A stretch of 64,000 bases of DNA, from NCBI RefSeq assembly GCF_002982075.1, contig NZ_PUEJ01000017.1, positions 1 to 64,000 on the forward strand. The letters are read 5' to 3'. This DNA is from Labrys okinawensis. GTDB lineage: Bacteria > Pseudomonadota > Alphaproteobacteria > Rhizobiales > Labraceae. Each line of letters opens with the position of its first letter. Within the stretch, counting starts at the first letter, position 1. The notes below the pieces were generated by a model. That model saw only the letters and a program-made list of their open reading frames with translations. It was not told the DNA's origin and did no database searches. Made by a program: the position numbers and the translations under genes. Below are positions 23,044-31,557 of the stretch, piece by piece.

Positions 23044-24426
23044 ATGAAAGACTGGCGACCTGATCTGGCCCGAAACGATGGCCCTCTTTATCTCGCCATC
23101 GCCGACGCCATCGCGCAGGACATTGCACAGGGCGTCCTCGCAGTGGGCGCACGCCTCCCGCCGCAGCGCAAGCTCGCCGCTATGCTGGGTGTCGACTTCA
23201 CGACGGTGGCGCGGGGCTATGTCGAGGCCGGCAAACGCGGCCTGATCGAGTCGGTCGTGGGGCGTGGGAGCTTCGTGCGCAGCAACGCCACTCTGCGGGA
23301 AGACGGCGACCCGCGGCGCCAGCAGCTTGCGGACTTCTCGATGAACATGCCGCCCGAACCTGACGATCCCGAACTGGTCGCCCGCATGCAGGACGGCTTC
23401 GTCAGCGTAGCCCGGGATCTGTTGCCGTTGCTGCGGTATCAGGGCTTCGGAGGGGCGCCGATGGACAAGGATGCCGCGTCCGCCTGGCTCGGCCGTCGTG
23501 CGCTGGTGCCTGCCCAAGAGCGGATCTTCGTCACGCCCGGCGCACATCCCGCCCTTGTCGGGATCTTCAGCCTGCTCGCGAGAACGGGCGAGACGGTGCT
23601 GTCCGAGGCGATCACCTATCCTGGCGTGCGCTCCATCACCGCACAGCTTGGCCTCAACCTCGTCGGCCTCGAAACCGATGGAGACGGCATCCTGCCCGAG
23701 GCCCTCGAGGAGGCCGTGCAGCGTCATCGCCCGAAGGCGCTCTATCTCAATCCGACACTGCAGAATCCCACCACGGTCACCATTCCCGAAAGGCGGCGTT
23801 CCGAGATCTGCGCGGTGGCGCGCCGGCATCGGCTGTCGATCGTCGAAGATGACGCCTATGGTTTCATTCCGACGCATGGGCCGCCGCCCTTGGCGGCGAT
23901 AGCACCCGATATCTGCTGGCACATAGCGGGCCTGGCCAAATGCATCGGTGCAGGTCTGCGCCTTGCTTACGTGGTGGCGCCCGATGCGCGCGCAGGCTGG
24001 TCGTTCAGTGCGGCGCTGCGAGCCCTCTCGGTCATGGCTTCGCCGGTGACGGTCGCCGTGGCCACGCGCTGGATCGAGGACGGCACCGCCGACACCATCC
24101 TGCGCTTCATCCGCGCGGAAGCCGCCGCCCGCGAGAAGCTGGCATCACAATTCTTCGAACCGGGCACCTATCTGTCCGATCCCCTGAGCTTCAATATTTG
24201 GCTGCCGCTCGGCAATGGCTGGACGCGATCGGCCTTTGCCAGCTATGTCCGCCGCACGGGTATCGGCGTGGTGGTAAGCGATGTCTTCACTGTCGCAGGC
24301 GAGCCGAGCGAGATCGTGCGCGTTGGTCTGGGCGGACCGATAAGCCGCGAGCGGCTGCGTGCTGGATTGGAGTTCATGGCTCATGCGCTCGAGGGATCGC
24401 CGCAAACTGCCGCCGCGTTCTTCTAA
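23044..24426 (+). CDS. MocR-family (GntR plus aminotransferase-fold) regulator of the Nit1C operon
   Basis: A 460-residue MocR/PdxR-type regulator. Residues ~8-75 form a GntR winged helix (LPPQRKLAAMLGVDFTTVARGYVEA, ending GRGSFV). The rest is a fold-type I aminotransferase domain with NPTLQNPTT, VEDDAYGF and a PLP-lysine region LAKCIGAGLRLAYV. The start at 23044 has GGAG at about 9 nt; a GTG at 23023 would overlap the last direct repeat. It is divergent from nitB, so it probably controls Nit1C. The Pseudomonas cluster instead uses a Fis/sigma-54 regulator (NitA), so this is a different control logic. Confidence 0.9.
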   Translation: MKDWRPDLARNDGPLYLAIADAIAQDIAQGVLAVGARLPPQRKLAAMLGVDFTTVARGYVEAGKRGLIESVVGRGSFVRSNATLREDGDPRRQQLADFSMNMPPEPDDPELVARMQDGFVSVARDLLPLLRYQGFGGAPMDKDAASAWLGRRALVPAQERIFVTPGAHPALVGIFSLLARTGETVLSEAITYPGVRSITAQLGLNLVGLETDGDGILPEALEEAVQRHRPKALYLNPTLQNPTTVTIPERRRSEICAVARRHRLSIVEDDAYGFIPTHGPPPLAAIAPDICWHIAGLAKCIGAGLRLAYVVAPDARAGWSFSAALRALSVMASPVTVAVATRWIEDGTADTILRFIRAEAAAREKLASQFFEPGTYLSDPLSFNIWLPLGNGWTRSAFASYVRRTGIGVVVSDVFTVAGEPSEIVRVGLGGPISRERLRAGLEFMAHALEGSPQTAAAFF

Positions 24427-24516
24427 CATGGCCTTGCCGCAGGCTCTATGCGCTGTCGGGGCCAGCTGGCACTTTCGGCTTTCCGAAGCCGGTCTGTCTC
24501 CGACGGCAGGGTTGGA

Positions 24517-25785
24517 TCAGCTGGCGTTCACCAGTCGCGACCACCGCCGAACCAGATAATTGTGCTCGTCCATCGTCGTGTTCCAGACGGCGATCGAGTT
24601 GGCGCGCTGGCGGTAGGACCCGCCATCGCGCACGGATCCGGCCTTGATGGTGATGGTGCCGTCCGGTCCAGGCAAATCGGCCTGCGTCGGCAGGCCTTCG
24701 TACCAGTAGGCCCATTCGTCCGGCGTCAGGAAAGCCCGAACCCGGGCCGGGATGGACATGTAGTAGCCCTGGCGGGCCATCACCGCGCCCGGCCAGCCGG
24801 ACAGCCACCAGTTCAGATACTCATAGGCGATGTCGAGCATGCGCCCCGACAGGTTGCTCGAAAGGCACAAGCCGCCATGCCAGGCGCGATAGCCTTCGCG
24901 GGGTACCGCCTCCATCACGGGCACGTTGCAATGGCGCAGGGCGGTGATGCCGGGCGACCACATGCTCTGGATCACGACCCCGCCGTCGCGCATCAGGCCG
25001 GCCGCCTCCGCCGCGGTCTTCCAGAAACCGGCGAAGAAACCGGCCTTGCGCCGCTCGATCAGAATGCCGAGCAGGGTGTCGATCTCCTCGGTCGACATGT
25101 TGCCGATGTCCTCGAAGCTCATCAATCCCAGCGACTGGGCGGCGAGGGCCGCGTCGAAGACACCGATCGCCGGCTCATCGACCAGGGCCGCCCTGCCATG
25201 CCAGTGCTCGTCGAGCAGGGCCCCCCAGGAGACGATCTGCTCGGCATCGCCATTGGCGAGATCCGGCCGGAAGGCGAAGGAATCGAAATTATGGGTGGTC
25301 GGCAGCATCGAAAGCCAGCGCGAAGGCGTCGGGCCCAAGGCGCGGTTCGGCTGGACGAAGAGTTTGGTCACGGGAGCGTCCCCGAACCCGATGCGGGCGC
25401 CCGGATCGAGCCGTCCCGTCTTGGTCAGATCGGTGATTTCGTTCCAGAGCGGGATGCGCGTGAGATCGATGGGCTGGATGGCGCGCCAATACCAGACGAT
25501 ATCGAGGTTGTGGAAACACTGGTCGTAGACGTCATAGCTGCCGGGCTCGGCCGCCGCCTTGTGCTGGGCGGTGATGAAGTCCTGGGTGTCGAAGACGACA
25601 TTGATGCCGAGGTCGGCTTCGGCCTTGAGGCGCAGTTCCTCGAGGTGTGAAATCTCGGTTCCCAACACCCGCAGGGTCGGTCGTTCCGTACTGCGAACGG
25701 CAGGTGCGGGGAGCTTTTCTTCCAATGCATCTCCCTTCATGGGGAACTCGAACGGCGGGGCAGAGACAATGGCATTCGAAATCAC
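24517..25785 (-). CDS. PotD-like substrate-binding protein without a clear signal peptide
   Basis: A 422-residue extracellular-solute-binding type 1 protein, clearly paralogous to the one at 29499: shared blocks include the PREGYRAW region, YLNWWLSG, a QGYY motif and EWAYWYEG. From the GTG at 25785 the N-terminus is polar (MISNAIVSAPPFEFP) and has no Tat or Sec signal, and a start at 25740 would not add one. It may be a cytoplasmic sensor or enzyme-like derivative, or its true export signal may have been lost. It is the last gene of the ABC operon, 4 nt after the COG0523 gene. Confidence 0.85.
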   Translation of the reverse strand: MISNAIVSAPPFEFPMKGDALEEKLPAPAVRSTERPTLRVLGTEISHLEELRLKAEADLGINVVFDTQDFITAQHKAAAEPGSYDVYDQCFHNLDIVWYWRAIQPIDLTRIPLWNEITDLTKTGRLDPGARIGFGDAPVTKLFVQPNRALGPTPSRWLSMLPTTHNFDSFAFRPDLANGDAEQIVSWGALLDEHWHGRAALVDEPAIGVFDAALAAQSLGLMSFEDIGNMSTEEIDTLLGILIERRKAGFFAGFWKTAAEAAGLMRDGGVVIQSMWSPGITALRHCNVPVMEAVPREGYRAWHGGLCLSSNLSGRMLDIAYEYLNWWLSGWPGAVMARQGYYMSIPARVRAFLTPDEWAYWYEGLPTQADLPGPDGTITIKAGSVRDGGSYRQRANSIAVWNTTMDEHNYLVRRWSRLVNAS

Positions 25786-25789
25786 TTGA

Positions 25790-26875
25790 TCATGATCGCT
25801 GCGGCAGGGGGACCGCCAATCTGTTGAAGGCCGCGAGGGAGCGCCTGATCAAGCTGGAATCGAGGTCATCCACGATGAAAACGATGCGCGAGCGTCGGTC
25901 GTCATCGGGCCAGGCCTGCATATGCACGGGCGGGTGCACCAGATGCTGCACGCCGTGGATTGCCACCGGGGCAATCTCTCCGGCAAGGTTGAGCATGCCC
26001 TTCACCCGCAGGATACGGTCGCCATGACGGTTGAGGAGCATGGTCAGCCAGATGCCGAAGGCCGTCCAGTCGATCGGTTCATCGACCGTGACCACGAAGG
26101 AGCGGATGCGTTCGCCATGCCGCGTACGGTCGCCCGACCCATGCTCATGGCCGGGCTGGCTGGCTGTCTCGGGGGCGACCGGATCGTCGCTTTGAAAGGT
26201 CTGGCGGAACCATGCGCGGGTCGAGCGCTCGGGCTGGCCTGCAGAAGCGAGGTCATCCTGATGAAACAGTGCCGGGGCATCGAGGTCACCGTCGGCGGCC
26301 CGCAGGATCGGCGCATCCGGATTGAAGCGCCGCAGCCGATCGAGGAGCCGGGCGACCGTCACCTCGTCGGCGATGTCGGTCTTGGTGAGCACGAGCCGAT
26401 CGGCGATCGCGGCCTGGCGTGTCGACTCGACATGGGTCTCGAGCTGGAACCGGCCGTTCACCGCATCCACGGTTGCAATCACCGTGCCCGGCCGGAAATG
26501 ATGCCGCAGGACGGGATCGGCCTTGATGGTCGACAGGATCGGGAAAGGATCGGCCAGGCCGGTGCTTTCGATCACCAGCCGATCGAAGGAGGGGATGTCG
26601 CCGCGCTCCCGCCTGGCATGGATATCGCGGATCGCCTGGGCCAGTTCGCCGCGGATCGTGCAGCACAGGCACCCGGACGGCAGCAGCACCATGGTCTCGT
26701 CAATGGGCTCGAGCAGGTGGTGGTCGAGCCCGATTTCGCCGAATTCATTGATCAGCACGGCGGTGCGCGCCATGGCCGGATCCGACAGGAGCCGCCGCAG
26801 CAAGGTCGTCTTGCCCGAACCGAGGAAGCCGGTAAGGAGGTGGACCGGGGTGAAGGCCGGGACGTTATCGGCCAT
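25790..26875 (-). CDS. COG0523 (CobW/YeiR-type) metallochaperone GTPase
   Basis: A 361-residue G3E-family P-loop GTPase. Walker A GFLGSGKT is at residues 16-23. The metal-binding CxCC motif is at Cys69-Cys71-Cys72 (SGCLCCTI), followed by ESTGLADP and the nucleotide-specificity LTKTD. A His-rich stretch (GHEHGSGDRTRHGE) precedes the C-terminal CobW domain. Family members insert Zn, Co or Fe into client enzymes using GTP. The start at 26875 lies within the end of the upstream gene (11-nt overlap). A likely client is the metal-dependent deacetylase two genes upstream; this is inferred. Confidence 0.93.
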   Translation of the reverse strand: MADNVPAFTPVHLLTGFLGSGKTTLLRRLLSDPAMARTAVLINEFGEIGLDHHLLEPIDETMVLLPSGCLCCTIRGELAQAIRDIHARRERGDIPSFDRLVIESTGLADPFPILSTIKADPVLRHHFRPGTVIATVDAVNGRFQLETHVESTRQAAIADRLVLTKTDIADEVTVARLLDRLRRFNPDAPILRAADGDLDAPALFHQDDLASAGQPERSTRAWFRQTFQSDDPVAPETASQPGHEHGSGDRTRHGERIRSFVVTVDEPIDWTAFGIWLTMLLNRHGDRILRVKGMLNLAGEIAPVAIHGVQHLVHPPVHMQAWPDDDRRSRIVFIVDDLDSSLIRRSLAAFNRLAVPLPQRS

Positions 26876-27197
26876 GGCGCTTCTCCATCGCTTCGATCAC
26901 CGGCAGGGAGAGCGGATCGCAGTCGCGCCTGGCCAGCCTTTCGGCTGCCGGCCACAGATGGCCGAGATCGTCGATGATCTCGGTCTTGCCGGTTTTGGTC
27001 GACAGGAGGAAGGAAGCGCCCTGCCAGTCGGAGAGGCTCATGCCGAAGGGTTCCAGAACCTGGCAGGCAATGCGTACGCGGTTCATCCGCTCGCGGCGGC
27101 GATCGATCCTGTCGCCATTGCGCGTGAAGACGCCCGGTCGGGCCACGGCGTCGGCCCAGTGCTCATTGCCACCCAGAATGCCGCAGAGCGAACACAT
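26865..27197 (-). CDS. Small cysteine-motif protein paired with the COG0523 GTPase
   Basis: A 110-residue protein starting MCSLCGILGGNEHW, with SDWQGASFLLSTKTGKTEIIDD and WPAAERLARRDCDP further on. I do not know a function; similar small proteins occur beside COG0523 GTPases in alphaproteobacteria. The CxxC at the N-terminus and a later Cys suggest metal handling. I placed the start at 27197 because AGGAAG precedes it; an in-frame ATG at 27257 would add 20 residues including a further Cys directly before the CMCSLCG run. It overlaps the GTPase gene, so the two are probably functional partners. Confidence 0.7.
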   Translation of the reverse strand: MCSLCGILGGNEHWADAVARPGVFTRNGDRIDRRRERMNRVRIACQVLEPFGMSLSDWQGASFLLSTKTGKTEIIDDLGHLWPAAERLARRDCDPLSLPVIEAMEKRHGR

Positions 27198-27296
27198 GCA
27201 GATCTTCCTCGGCGCATCGTCGTGCTCGAAAGGCTCGTCGGCCTCTCCCGAATGCATTCAAGGCCGGGCCCAGGATAGGGGGCCCGGCCTCCGCCG

Positions 27297-28178
27297 TCAC
27301 TTCTTGCGCGGGAAGCGCCGGGCAAAATCGTCGGCCATTTCGTTCATGGTGACGAACTTGACGCCGGGATGCTTGGCCATGTGCGCATAGAGGCGCTCCA
27401 GCATCATCAGGACCTGCGGGCGGCCCGAGACGTCGGGATGGATCGTGATCGGGAAGACGGCATAGTCCATCTCGCGATAGACCCAGTCGAACTGGTCGCG
27501 CCAGAGTTGCTCGATGTCGTGCGGATTGACGAAGCCGTGGCTGTTGGGCGCCTTCTTGATGAACATCATCGGCGGCAGGTCGTCGAGATACCAGGAGGCC
27601 GGGATTTCGATGAGGTCGGTCTCATGCCCCCGCTTCAGCGGCACCATCCAGTCCTTCGGTTTGCCGGAATAATCGATCTTGGTCCAGGAATCGCCGACGC
27701 GCACATAATAGGGCGTGAAGTCGTTATGCATCAGCGAATGGTCGTATTTGATGCCGCGTTCGAGCAGCAGCTCATTGGTGACGTTGGAAAACTCCCACCA
27801 GGGCGCGACATAGCCGGTAGGGCGCTTGCCGGAAAGCTTGGTGACGAGATCGATGCATTTGTCGAGGATCTCGATCTCCTGCTCGCGCGTCATCGCGATC
27901 GGGTTTTCATGGGTGTAGCCATGGATGCCGATCTCGTGGCCGGCGTCCGCCACGGCTTGCATCTGCTCGGGAAAGGTTTCGATCGAATGGCCGGGGATGA
28001 ACCAGGTCGTCTTGATGCCGAAGCGCTCGAACAGCTTCACCAGGCGGGGCGAGCCGACCTCGCCGGCGAAAAGGCCGCGCGAGATGTCGTCCGGCGAGTC
28101 CTCGCCGCCATAGGAACCGAGCCAGCCGGCGACCGCATCGACGTCGACGCCGAAGCCGCAGAGAATTTCCTTTGCCAT
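27297..28178 (-). CDS. Polysaccharide-deacetylase-family hydrolase, HpPgdA-like
   Basis: A 293-residue NodB-type deacetylase very like Helicobacter pylori PgdA in length and motif layout. Candidate metal ligands are Asp12/Asp14 (GFGVDVDAV) and His86 and His90 (HGYTHEN); the VAPWWEFSN and FPITIHPDVSGRPQ motifs follow. It has no signal peptide. Family members deacetylate peptidoglycan or, as PuuE-type relatives, hydrolyse ureide or amide bonds. In this operon of a small-molecule importer with dehydrogenases, an amide-cleaving catabolic role is more likely than cell-wall modification, but the substrate is unknown. Confidence 0.9.
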   Translation of the reverse strand: MAKEILCGFGVDVDAVAGWLGSYGGEDSPDDISRGLFAGEVGSPRLVKLFERFGIKTTWFIPGHSIETFPEQMQAVADAGHEIGIHGYTHENPIAMTREQEIEILDKCIDLVTKLSGKRPTGYVAPWWEFSNVTNELLLERGIKYDHSLMHNDFTPYYVRVGDSWTKIDYSGKPKDWMVPLKRGHETDLIEIPASWYLDDLPPMMFIKKAPNSHGFVNPHDIEQLWRDQFDWVYREMDYAVFPITIHPDVSGRPQVLMMLERLYAHMAKHPGVKFVTMNEMADDFARRFPRKK

Positions 28179-28234
28179 GGGTGAGGTCTCCTCATTTCAT
28201 GTTGAAATCGATGTCTTCTTGAATAGGTGGTCGG

Positions 28235-29329
28235 TCAGGCGGCCGGAATGACGGTTGCCTCGGCGGCATTCCACGCCAATACGACCTCTCCTCCCGGGGC
28301 GAAGAGGCCCGGAGGGTATTTCTCGACATGCGCTTCCAGGGACACCGCCCGGCCTCCCGGCAGCTCGACGGACAGATGCGAGATGTGCCCGACGACGTCG
28401 AGACGCCGGACGGTGGCGGCGATGGCATTGCCCATCCCGGTAGCGCGCGCCTCAGAGGCCGAGCGGACTTCTATGGCTTCGGCCGGGACGACGATCTTGG
28501 CGGCACTGCCCTCGGCCAGGGCGCCGTTTGCCGTGCCGCGCAGGATACCGAGCGGGGTGTCGACCACCGCACGCCCATCCTCGACACCGCCGACGGAGCC
28601 GTCGAGAATGGTGTTGCGGCCGATGAACTGCGCCACGAAGGGCGTGTTCGGCCGGGTGTAGAGCTGGTGCGGCGGGCTGATCTGCTCGACGCGTCCCTGG
28701 TTCATCACCACGATGCGGTCGGATAGGGCGAGGGCCTCGGACTGGGCATGCGTCACGAATACGAAGGTGACGCCCAGTCTCTTCTGCAACAGCTTCAATT
28801 CGTTCTGGATCGCCTTGCGCAGATTGGCATCGAGCGCGCCCAACGGCTCGTCCAGCAGGAGGATATCGGGCTCCACGATGAGGCCGCGCGCCAGGGCGAT
28901 GCGTTGGCGCTGGCCGCCGGAGAGCTTGTCGGGACGCTTGTCGGCGACATCTTCGAGGCCGAGCGTGGCCAGGATACGGTCGACCTTCGCCTCCCGCTCG
29001 GCTTTGGCCAGTCCCTTGACCTCGAGGCCATAGCCGACATTGCGGCGGACGGTCATATGGGGAAAGAGCGCATAGTTCTGGAAGATCATCGAGGTCGGGC
29101 GCCGTTCGGGCGGCACGTCGTTGATGCGCGTTCCCTTGATCAGCATGTCGCCGGAGGAGATGGCTTCGAAGCCGGCGATCATACGCAACGTCGTCGTCTT
29201 GCCGCAGCCGGAAGGCCCCAGAAAGGCGATGAATTCCCCCTTGGCCACGGCAAGGTCGAAGCCGGCGACGGCAGGTGTGCCGTTGTCATAGACCTTGCCG
29301 ACCTTGATGAGTTCGAGATCGTGGACCAT
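28235..29329 (-). CDS. ABC transporter ATPase, PotA/FbpC type (second ATPase of the operon)
   Basis: A 364-residue ATPase: Walker A GPSGCGKTT, Q-loop FQNYALFPH, signature LSGGQRQR, Walker B ILLLDEPLGALD, and a C-terminal TOBE-type domain. It fits importers of polyamines, opines or similar cations. The operon already has another ATPase at 34098, so two ATPases serve one permease pair; they may form a heterodimer or belong to a second, partly lost importer. The start at 29329 is 26 nt from the repeat element that separates it from the binding-protein gene upstream. Confidence 0.93.
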   Translation of the reverse strand: MVHDLELIKVGKVYDNGTPAVAGFDLAVAKGEFIAFLGPSGCGKTTTLRMIAGFEAISSGDMLIKGTRINDVPPERRPTSMIFQNYALFPHMTVRRNVGYGLEVKGLAKAEREAKVDRILATLGLEDVADKRPDKLSGGQRQRIALARGLIVEPDILLLDEPLGALDANLRKAIQNELKLLQKRLGVTFVFVTHAQSEALALSDRIVVMNQGRVEQISPPHQLYTRPNTPFVAQFIGRNTILDGSVGGVEDGRAVVDTPLGILRGTANGALAEGSAAKIVVPAEAIEVRSASEARATGMGNAIAATVRRLDVVGHISHLSVELPGGRAVSLEAHVEKYPPGLFAPGGEVVLAWNAAEATVIPAA

Positions 29330-29354
29330 CGCGTCAGGCTCCGCGGCAGTGGCT

Positions 29355-29459
29355 AAAGCGTTTTCCAGAAAAGCCGATAAACTTTTCGATTGAGAAAAAC
29401 GTGTTAAAACAAATGGTTAGAGAAAAGTGCGATTCAACGAAATCGTACTTTGCTCTGAA
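29355..29459 (-). repeat. Palindromic interspersed repeat, copy 2
   Basis: The same architecture as the copy at 5747: AGCGTTTTCCAGAAAAG, then ACTTTTCGATTGAGAAAA, GTTAAAACAAA and a terminal stem. The stem AAAGTGCGATT (29424-29434) against AAATCGTACTTT (29440-29451) has one G-T mismatch. It lies between the binding-protein gene and the second ATPase gene inside the operon. Confidence 0.8.
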
Positions 29460-29498
29460 GAGGCGGGCGGGAAGGCGTGCTTTCCGCCCGGACCGTGA

Positions 29499-30734
29499 TC
29501 AGGCGTTCAGGAACTCGTCCCATTTCTGGATGAGATGGTCGTAGGCGTCCGGCCATTGGTGCCAATAGGCGACGTTGGCGGCCCGTTCCGCCAGGCTGCC
29601 TCCGTCGCGCAGGTCACCTTCCTTGATGCCGCGCTCGGCGGCGCCGACCCAGGGCTTGCCTTCGTACCAGAATGCATATTTCTCCGGCGCCATCTCGTTC
29701 TTGATATTGGTCGTGGGCGAGTAATAGCCCTGTTCCGAAACCGTGATGCCGGGCTTTCCGGAAAGCCAATAATCGGCGTAGGCGGCCACGGCTTCCTTGT
29801 TGGCGGAGCCGGCGATGAGCGAAGGACCGATCGCCCAGGCGCGGTAGCCTTCCTTGGGGCGGGCATATCTGCAGGCCTTGCCCTGGGCCTTGACCGCCAT
29901 CACGGCGGGCTGCCAGGCGTCGCACACCACCATCTCGCCGGAGGCGAGAAGATTGACCAGTTCGCCGAAATCGCCCCAGAGTGCACGGAACTGGCCTTCC
30001 TTCTTCTTCGAAACCAGGAATTTAGCGGCCTCGTCGATTTCGGCTTCAGACGGATTGCCCGGGTTCTTGACCGCCGACAGGCCCAGCGAGTTCATCGCCA
30101 TCACGGCCTGCCCAAAGGCGATAAGCGGGTCAGTGTTGAGGCCGGACTTGCCTTTCCATTTGGGATCGAAGATCGCCGCCCAGCTGTTGGCCTCCTCGTC
30201 GGACAGAACGTCCGGATTGTAGCCGATGGAGTCGTAGTTATAGACGGCCGGCACCATCCACAGCTGGCTATGGGCATCGTCCTGCCAGATCTGGCCGGTG
30301 ATCTGGGCCTTGGGATCCCATTTGTCACTCGGCTTGGTGAAGGTGTCGCGGATATTGGCCCAGTTCTTCAGCGACGAGACGGCGATCGGCGCGACATTGT
30401 TGGTCATCACCACCGAGGGCAGGCGTTCAGCGATCACTTCCCAGCAATCATAGTCCTTCGAGCCCGACAGGATCTTGGTCTGAGCATCGGGGAAGGTTGC
30501 AGCGGTGCCCGACGTCGTGCCCACGCCGGAGGCGGCCTTGAATTCGGCCAGGATGCGCTCCTGCACCGTAACGGACAAGCCGATCGTGCGCAGGCTTTCG
30601 CCTGCCAGGCTGCTGCCCTGCGCCCAGGCAGCGCGGGAAGACATGAACGGCGTGCCGCCGCCCAAGGCCAGGGCCATCATTCCCGCGGATCGCTTCAGCA
30701 AAGAGCGGCGCGTCATCTCGCTTCGGTCAGACAT
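29499..30734 (-). CDS. Tat-exported PotD-like substrate-binding protein
   Basis: A 411-residue periplasmic binding protein. The N-terminus carries a twin-arginine signal (MTRRSLLKRSAGMMALALGG, cleavage likely after RAAWA). The mature part is a type-2 solute-binding fold of the spermidine/putrescine class, with NYDSIGYNPDV and EGYRAWAIGPSLI. It supplies the permeases at 32298 and 33147. The paralogue at 24517 lacks the signal. The ligand is probably a nitrogenous compound such as an amine or betaine, judged from the class alone. Confidence 0.93.
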   Translation of the reverse strand: MSDRSEMTRRSLLKRSAGMMALALGGGTPFMSSRAAWAQGSSLAGESLRTIGLSVTVQERILAEFKAASGVGTTSGTAATFPDAQTKILSGSKDYDCWEVIAERLPSVVMTNNVAPIAVSSLKNWANIRDTFTKPSDKWDPKAQITGQIWQDDAHSQLWMVPAVYNYDSIGYNPDVLSDEEANSWAAIFDPKWKGKSGLNTDPLIAFGQAVMAMNSLGLSAVKNPGNPSEAEIDEAAKFLVSKKKEGQFRALWGDFGELVNLLASGEMVVCDAWQPAVMAVKAQGKACRYARPKEGYRAWAIGPSLIAGSANKEAVAAYADYWLSGKPGITVSEQGYYSPTTNIKNEMAPEKYAFWYEGKPWVGAAERGIKEGDLRDGGSLAERAANVAYWHQWPDAYDHLIQKWDEFLNA

Positions 30735-30770
30735 CGTTCCTTCTCCGGTTCTGGTTCATTTGCTTTTGTT

Positions 30771-31532
30771 TCAGTAGCGGCCCACCAGCAGGCCGCCATC
30801 GACCACCAGCGTCTGGCCCGTGAGGTAGCGAGCGCTGGAAGAGGCGAGGAAAACGATCACGTCGGCGATCTCTTCGGGCTCGCCGATACGGCCCATGGGA
30901 ATGAAGGCGCCAGCTGCCTCGGCCCCTTCCGGTCCGAGCGAATGTTCCTTGGAGAGGAGCTGGGCGGTGCGGATATAGCCCGGGGCCACTCCATTGACCC
31001 GGACACCGTCGCGGGCAACCTCGACGGCGAGGCCCCGCACCAGGCCGACGACACCGGCCTTGGCCGATGAATAATGCACATGCTCGTCCCAGCCATAGGC
31101 GACGCCCATGATCGAGGACAGCGCGACCACGGCGCCGGATTTGCGGGCGCGCATGCCGGGCAGGGCAGCCCGCGCCACGCGGAAGATGCCCTTGAGGTCG
31201 ATATCGAAGGTGAGGTCCCACTTGTCGTCGTCTAGACTGGCGAGGGGAACACGATGAGCGATGCCGGCATTGGCGACGACGACGTCGATGCCGCCATGGC
31301 GGGCCTCGATATCGGCGACGAGAGCATCGGCGTCGCTGGTGGAGCGAACGTCGAGCGCCATGAACTCGGCCGAGCCGCCTTCCGCCTTGATCTCCTCGAC
31401 GACGGCCTTGCCTTCCGCCTCCAGGATGTCGGTAACCACGACATGGTCGCCAAGGGCGGCGAAGGCCTTCGCGCTGGCGCGGCCGATGCCGATGCCGCTG
31501 CCGGTGATCAGGACGATGCGTGCCTTCGTCAT
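30771..31532 (-). CDS. Short-chain dehydrogenase/reductase
   Basis: A 253-residue classical SDR: cofactor motif TGSGIGIGRA, NAG motif VVANAGIAH, catalytic Ser in ALSSIMG and the Tyr/Lys pair in HYSSAKAG, plus the PMGRIGEPEEIAD end segment. It acts in the cytoplasm on an alcohol or keto group with NAD(P). It lies 37 nt upstream of the binding-protein gene on the transcript and 26 nt downstream of another SDR, so both probably process the imported compound. Confidence 0.92.
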   Translation of the reverse strand: MTKARIVLITGSGIGIGRASAKAFAALGDHVVVTDILEAEGKAVVEEIKAEGGSAEFMALDVRSTSDADALVADIEARHGGIDVVVANAGIAHRVPLASLDDDKWDLTFDIDLKGIFRVARAALPGMRARKSGAVVALSSIMGVAYGWDEHVHYSSAKAGVVGLVRGLAVEVARDGVRVNGVAPGYIRTAQLLSKEHSLGPEGAEAAGAFIPMGRIGEPEEIADVIVFLASSSARYLTGQTLVVDGGLLVGRY

Positions 31533-31557
31533 GGTGCTGTCTTCTCCCTGTGCGCGT

